Assembly: GCF_000003815.2 (NCBI RefSeq)
Contig: NC_049986.1
Location: 13,639,805 to 13,660,762, forward strand
DNA length: 20,958 bases
Direction of reading: 5' to 3'
Source of the DNA: Branchiostoma floridae
Taxonomy: Eukaryota > Chordata > Leptocardii > Amphioxiformes > Branchiostomatidae
The position numbers and the translations under genes were made by a program. The notes beneath the pieces were generated by a model. It made no database searches and was not told the origin of the DNA. It saw only the letters and a program-made list of their open reading frames with translations. Positions 18,197 to 20,958 of this stretch are shown here, piece by piece (the first letter of the stretch is position 1; the number at the start of each line of letters is the position of its first letter).

Positions 18197-18564
18197 CTAA
18201 ATATATCGGTAAAAAGAAAACCAACATAAAAGAAACGACGCAAGAGACGAGGGAACGGTTTCATATTTACTCAGCTTTAATATACATCTAACAGTATACA
18301 ATTCCCTGCGTCTATGCGAAGGGTGTGCTTGGAAATCACCGCACTCACTTGTTTTGTCCCTTGCACCCATCAGTTGTTTAAGTCCCTTTTGTGTTTTGCC
18401 TTTATTTTCCCTGTGTTTTAAGGCACTATCACCCATAACTAACAAACATGCGCACTGCTATTAATCCCCGTCAAGGGGGCTGAGCAGTACAAAAAGAAGA
18501 AAAAGAAGAAGAAATCTGACTACTCAAATCCTTAGAATTTCCTTTACTGGTTATCTTTCCCTAC
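18197..18564 (-). other. Predicted spliceosomal intron between RNase H and recombinase frames
   Basis: The donor is CAGG/GTAGGG at 18564 and the acceptor is TTCTTTTTACCGATATATTTAG ending at 18197, after a second pyrimidine-rich stretch. Splicing would remove 368 nt, including the TAA that ends the RNase H frame, and would join codon AGG to GTC in phase 0 on both sides. A second strong acceptor-like site (pyrimidine run ending TACTGCTCAG at 18480) leads only to frames with early stops. Introns have been reported in some DIRS-group elements; this one is inferred from sequence alone. Confidence 0.6.
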
Positions 18565-19539
18565 CCTGAAAGCCCACAGGTCCCAAGGTAAGGGTTTTGC
18601 AATGAATCCCTGCTTGGAAGGGAACAGGAGAGTCCCTTCTGTGCCTTTATCCCCCAGCTTTAATCTTCTAGAGGCCCTGGCATTTACTATAGCCCACCAA
18701 TATGGTTTTGGTGACAAATCTGGAGCTATCAGGGTGTAAGGCGTCGGTCTCTGCTCTAGGTGCCTCAATACAGCTCCTACCAGAACGAAAGGCGGGAAAA
18801 TGTAACCATTATCAGAATGTCCTATCGCCTGATTGAAAAAATCGACTCCCTCCGTTCCAGGAGCTAAGGTCGGGGAGAAAAATCGTGCTATCTTAGCGTT
18901 AGATGGGATGGCCATCCAGTCCGTCGCGTGAGGACCGAAGGCCTTCTCAACTCGTTCCCAAGCGGGGATAGACAAAGTAGCGTCTTGCTGGGACAAAACC
19001 CTAGAGGGGGGGTCTGCACAGTTGTCTTCAGACGGAACATACGACATAGAAATCTTAATGTTACGCTCAGTAGCTATCCTGAAAATATCCTTCAGAACCT
19101 TCACCAGTTGTATATCTTTGCCCCCTTGTCCTGCCCAGGCTTTAGACACAGCTTGATTATCTGTTTGGATGGCTACCCTAGCATTCCTCAAGTCTTGTTC
19201 TACGGCTTTTAAGGTCAGGGCGACTGCTCTAGCCTCCTTTACATGTATGGGGGCTTGAGCATCCTGAGTGGACCAATAATCGCGAATTGTAATAGGCTGA
19301 GACCCAGGCAAACTTACCACGCCCGCCCAACCTGAGTTCGACGCGTCTGTCGTCACGCTTACCATTGTGTGCTTCTCCTCTACCCATGGGTATATCTTGT
19401 CTGTCTCATCTATCACTCGCCAATGGGCTACTTCCTCCCTTAACTCCTGTGTTACCCTCACACGTGATCCCGTCGATAAAGCTCGGCCTATGGCTTTGTT
19501 TGCAACTCTAGTGAATAGCCTCGACATAGGTATCACCAA
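18544..19539 (-). CDS. RNase H and downstream domain of the pol region
   Basis: This frame continues the reverse transcriptase after a one-base frameshift. Counting from the TTG at 19539, the first 40 residues are the RT tail (SRLFTR...). RNase H follows with D65 (TTDASNSGW), E102 (KEARAV), D127 (QTDNQ) and D176 (NCADPPSR), the four acidic positions expected. Its job is to degrade the RNA strand of RNA-DNA hybrids during cDNA synthesis. Residues 190-320 form the conserved post-RNase H region of DIRS-order elements, including YIFPPFVLVGAVL. The stop at 18544 lies inside the predicted intron, so an unspliced RNA would end here while a spliced RNA would continue into the recombinase. No methyltransferase domain is present. 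Confidence 0.88.
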   Translation of the reverse strand: MVIPMSRLFTRVANKAIGRALSTGSRVRVTQELREEVAHWRVIDETDKIYPWVEEKHTMVSVTTDASNSGWAGVVSLPGSQPITIRDYWSTQDAQAPIHVKEARAVALTLKAVEQDLRNARVAIQTDNQAVSKAWAGQGGKDIQLVKVLKDIFRIATERNIKISMSYVPSEDNCADPPSRVLSQQDATLSIPAWERVEKAFGPHATDWMAIPSNAKIARFFSPTLAPGTEGVDFFNQAIGHSDNGYIFPPFVLVGAVLRHLEQRPTPYTLIAPDLSPKPYWWAIVNARASRRLKLGDKGTEGTLLFPSKQGFIAKPLPWDLWAFRVGKDNQ

Positions 19540-20737
19540 AGAGAAGGCGACACATTTCCCCTTGTTCTATGATATGCTCCCTCAGGGTGCTGAACTTCTG
19601 GATTTTATCTAGGGGAATACCAAAACCTAAGGGGACTGACCACACCATCATACCCAAAAACTTAACCACCCTAGCGGGGAACAGAACTGACTTAGCCAAC
19701 TCCAAGAAGTAGCCCAAATCTACCAGTATCTTGCAAAGGATATACGCTCCCGCTAATGCTTTGTGGAGTTCCCAGGCGTCCTGGCTTTCCACGATGGCGT
19801 TTTGTTGTTGTTCCAACAACAGCGGCGCCGCGTGCCTATCATCAATGTATTGCGATGCCGGTACACCCAAACTGATTATATATGAAGTGGCTATGTTTCC
19901 TGTGGTGTTATATATCCAAGCTGAGAGGCGGTAGCCAAACGGCAGAGATACCCAAACTAGATGCCACCCTCCCCATTCTACTCCCAGATACGTGCGACAC
20001 TCATCTTTCATTAGGATGTGGTCGTACCCTGACTTATCATCACAAACTACCTGGTACGCACCTGGATAAATGTACCTAGTGACGTCGGTGAGCTTATCTA
20101 GTTTAAAAGGGTGGGGTCGTGTCCACAGATTTAAAAACCTTTCATCATGGCACAACCGAGGCTTAGTGGGTTCCACTACTAATGGCATGGTAAGGTAGGG
20201 AGGGTCCACTTCTCCTACCCGACCTATGACGTCAATAGCCCCCGAACGGATTCGGCTCTCTAAAGTGCGGCTTATGAAGTCGGCGAATTTCTCCGTCGAC
20301 AGATAGTTGGGGAAAAACATTGATGGGGGCGACGGCGAAGAGTAAGACCTACCCTTAAATACGCCATTAAACGGTTGCCAATACTCCCTTACATCTACCC
20401 CTTCCCTTAGCCAATGCATAACTTGTTGTCCCACACTACCTTGCTGCTGAGCTAATGTATCCCAGTAATCTAAATGTTCATGTATCTCCCCCGCCCGGAA
20501 ACGTCGTGGGTCGCGGAATGGTAGCTGCTGTGGTGACGCCCAGTCCGTGCCTGCTGACACCCCCTCGACATTTGGCAGTGGTCCAGTCGGAGCAGGGCCT
20601 GAACCAGACCAGTTAATCCACTCCACCGTAGACACTCTCTCCTGCAAAGCCTTCAAAGGGTCAAAGGTGACCCGCCGCTCCCACTCTGGGATGATGATGT
20701 TAGAGTCGACGGTAGGATTTCGGATTGGTTTCTGTGT
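19508..20737 (-). CDS. Reverse transcriptase of Ngaro/DIRS-type retrotransposon (exon)
   Basis: It copies the element RNA into cDNA. Numbering from the TTG at 20656, the conserved blocks are PRLCHDERFLNLW (166-178), CDDKSGYDHI with the first catalytic aspartate (205-214), LPFGYRLSAWIY (238-249) and the YIDD box (270-273, followed by R) with the catalytic aspartate pair. This form resembles DIRS-order RTs more than LTR retroelements. The frame is open 27 codons upstream of that TTG to 20737 and begins directly after CGTTTCGTTTAG, a good splice acceptor. The first in-frame ATG is at residue 80, too late to be the start. The frame ends early at 19508, because an extra G in a GGGG run (19558-19561) shifts it; the RT tail and RNase H continue in the next frame. 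Confidence 0.9.
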   Translation of the reverse strand, partial: TQKPIRNPTVDSNIIIPEWERRVTFDPLKALQERVSTVEWINWSGSGPAPTGPLPNVEGVSAGTDWASPQQLPFRDPRRFRAGEIHEHLDYWDTLAQQQGSVGQQVMHWLREGVDVREYWQPFNGVFKGRSYSSPSPPSMFFPNYLSTEKFADFISRTLESRIRSGAIDVIGRVGEVDPPYLTMPLVVEPTKPRLCHDERFLNLWTRPHPFKLDKLTDVTRYIYPGAYQVVCDDKSGYDHILMKDECRTYLGVEWGGWHLVWVSLPFGYRLSAWIYNTTGNIATSYIISLGVPASQYIDDRHAAPLLLEQQQNAIVESQDAWELHKALAGAYILCKILVDLGYFLELAKSVLFPARVVKFLGMMVWSVPLGFGIPLDKIQKFSTLREHIIEQGEMCRLLFGDTYVEAIH

Positions 20738-20813
20738 CTAAACGAAACGAAAACAGTGGCTGAAACTCACCAAGAAATCTAGCTATTTACTCAGCACACA
20801 CCTTACAGCTTAC
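20738..20813 (-). other. Predicted 76-nt intron upstream of the RT exon
   Basis: The donor is ACTG/GTAAGC at 20813 and the acceptor is TTTTCGTTTCGTTTAG ending at 20738. It joins an upstream open frame to the RT frame in phase 0. In-frame stops lie inside it (TAA near 20790 and the TAG of the acceptor), so read-through without splicing would fail. An alternative donor (TAAG/GTGTGT) lies 11 nt further in but would break the phase. Confidence 0.45.
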
Positions 20814-20957
20814 CAGTGTTAGATTGACACGCACTACCTCGACTCCTAAAAGTTTAATCGTACAATTAAAATTAACTGGTCTGGAGAGGCCCCGCTCGCT
20901 TCCCGGACCACCAGGCCGAAGCCAGTATGGGTGGCAACAGCTTAAGGGAGCTGAACA
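20814..20957 (-). CDS. Upstream exon of the retrotransposon, partial (possible gag 3-prime end)
   Basis: A 48-codon frame is open from the window edge to the predicted donor and is in phase with the RT exon across the 76-nt intron. Its sequence (for example NCTIKLLGVEVVRVNLTL near the donor) is not recognisable as a gag domain. A second frame here is also open as far as a TAA near 20874, so which one ends gag is not settled. The remainder should lie to the right of the window. Confidence 0.3.
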
Positions 20958-20958
20958 C

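Larger units (their letters stand above)
16223..20958 (-). mobile_element. Ngaro-like (DIRS-order) tyrosine-recombinase retrotransposon, 5-prime end outside the window
   Basis: In the element direction (minus strand) the order is upstream exon, RT, RNase H with downstream domain, tyrosine recombinase, then a 60-bp repeat, a 253-bp segment and the same 60-bp repeat again. RT plus RNase H plus a tyrosine recombinase in place of an integrase defines the DIRS order. The terminal B1-A2-B2 layout is the split direct repeat known from Ngaro-type elements; no inverted terminal repeat or DNA methyltransferase domain of the DIRS1 type is seen. The A1 copy and most of gag should lie to the right of 20958. 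No target duplication is expected for this class. One frameshift (about 19558-19561) makes this copy defective as sequenced. Confidence 0.85.

Noticed and set aside
18197-18445. 82-codon frame inside the predicted second intron
   Set aside because: It has no recognisable domain, is bounded by the intron edge, and ends at the TAG of the acceptor. It is more likely an incidental open stretch.

Overview
The window looks like animal nuclear DNA. It is AT-rich and mostly non-coding, with several families of inverted-repeat DNA elements and one tyrosine-recombinase retrotransposon. The repeat style (tandem-repeat foldback elements, ATGCAAAT-rich spacers, elements ending in a GGCGAAGGTAA-type tail) and the DIRS/Ngaro-type retroelement suggest a marine invertebrate. 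An amphioxus-like genome is my best guess, not a proven identity. No rRNA, tRNA, CRISPR or bacterial gene organisation is seen.

Left third (about 871-7513): a long foldback element. Its two arms are built from a roughly 500-bp end segment plus an array of about 184-bp units, and they surround a spacer that holds older repeat material. A second, complete inverted-repeat element (3875-6642) has inserted into the right arm. It has 32-bp perfect terminal inverted repeats and a TAA target-site duplication. The unbroken left arm supplies the matching empty site, so this boundary can be read directly. The inner element is itself a palindrome. It has a 69-bp minisatellite in opposite orientations in its two arms (4 and 10 copies) and a central array of 43-bp units, each able to fold as a hairpin.

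Middle (about 7514-16222): mostly sequence I cannot assign. It contains a 1.57-kb class II-like element (8941-10511) with 75-80 bp terminal inverted repeats and a CAGTGTG flank duplication. It also holds a three-copy tandem repeat of about 157-173 bp (14192-14665) and a few weak minus-strand open stretches that could be exons of a host gene.

Right quarter (16223-20958, minus strand): a Ngaro-like (DIRS-order) retrotransposon that runs off the right edge. In its own direction it encodes a reverse transcriptase, an RNase H with a conserved downstream domain, and a tyrosine recombinase with an intact R-H-R-H/W-Y set. It ends in B1-A2-B2 of a split direct repeat. The RT and recombinase frames have no upstream ATG. 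Each opens exactly after a pyrimidine-rich TTTAG, and both are joined in phase 0 to the preceding frame by a plausible GT-AG intron, which suggests a spliced polyprotein. One extra base in a G run breaks the frame between RT and RNase H in this copy. The A2 repeat carries a CCAAT/CRE composite and a perfect TCTCGCGAGA, which is a likely promoter module.

The features do not form one pathway. The window is a record of successive mobile-element insertions, with the retrotransposon as the only clear protein-coding unit.
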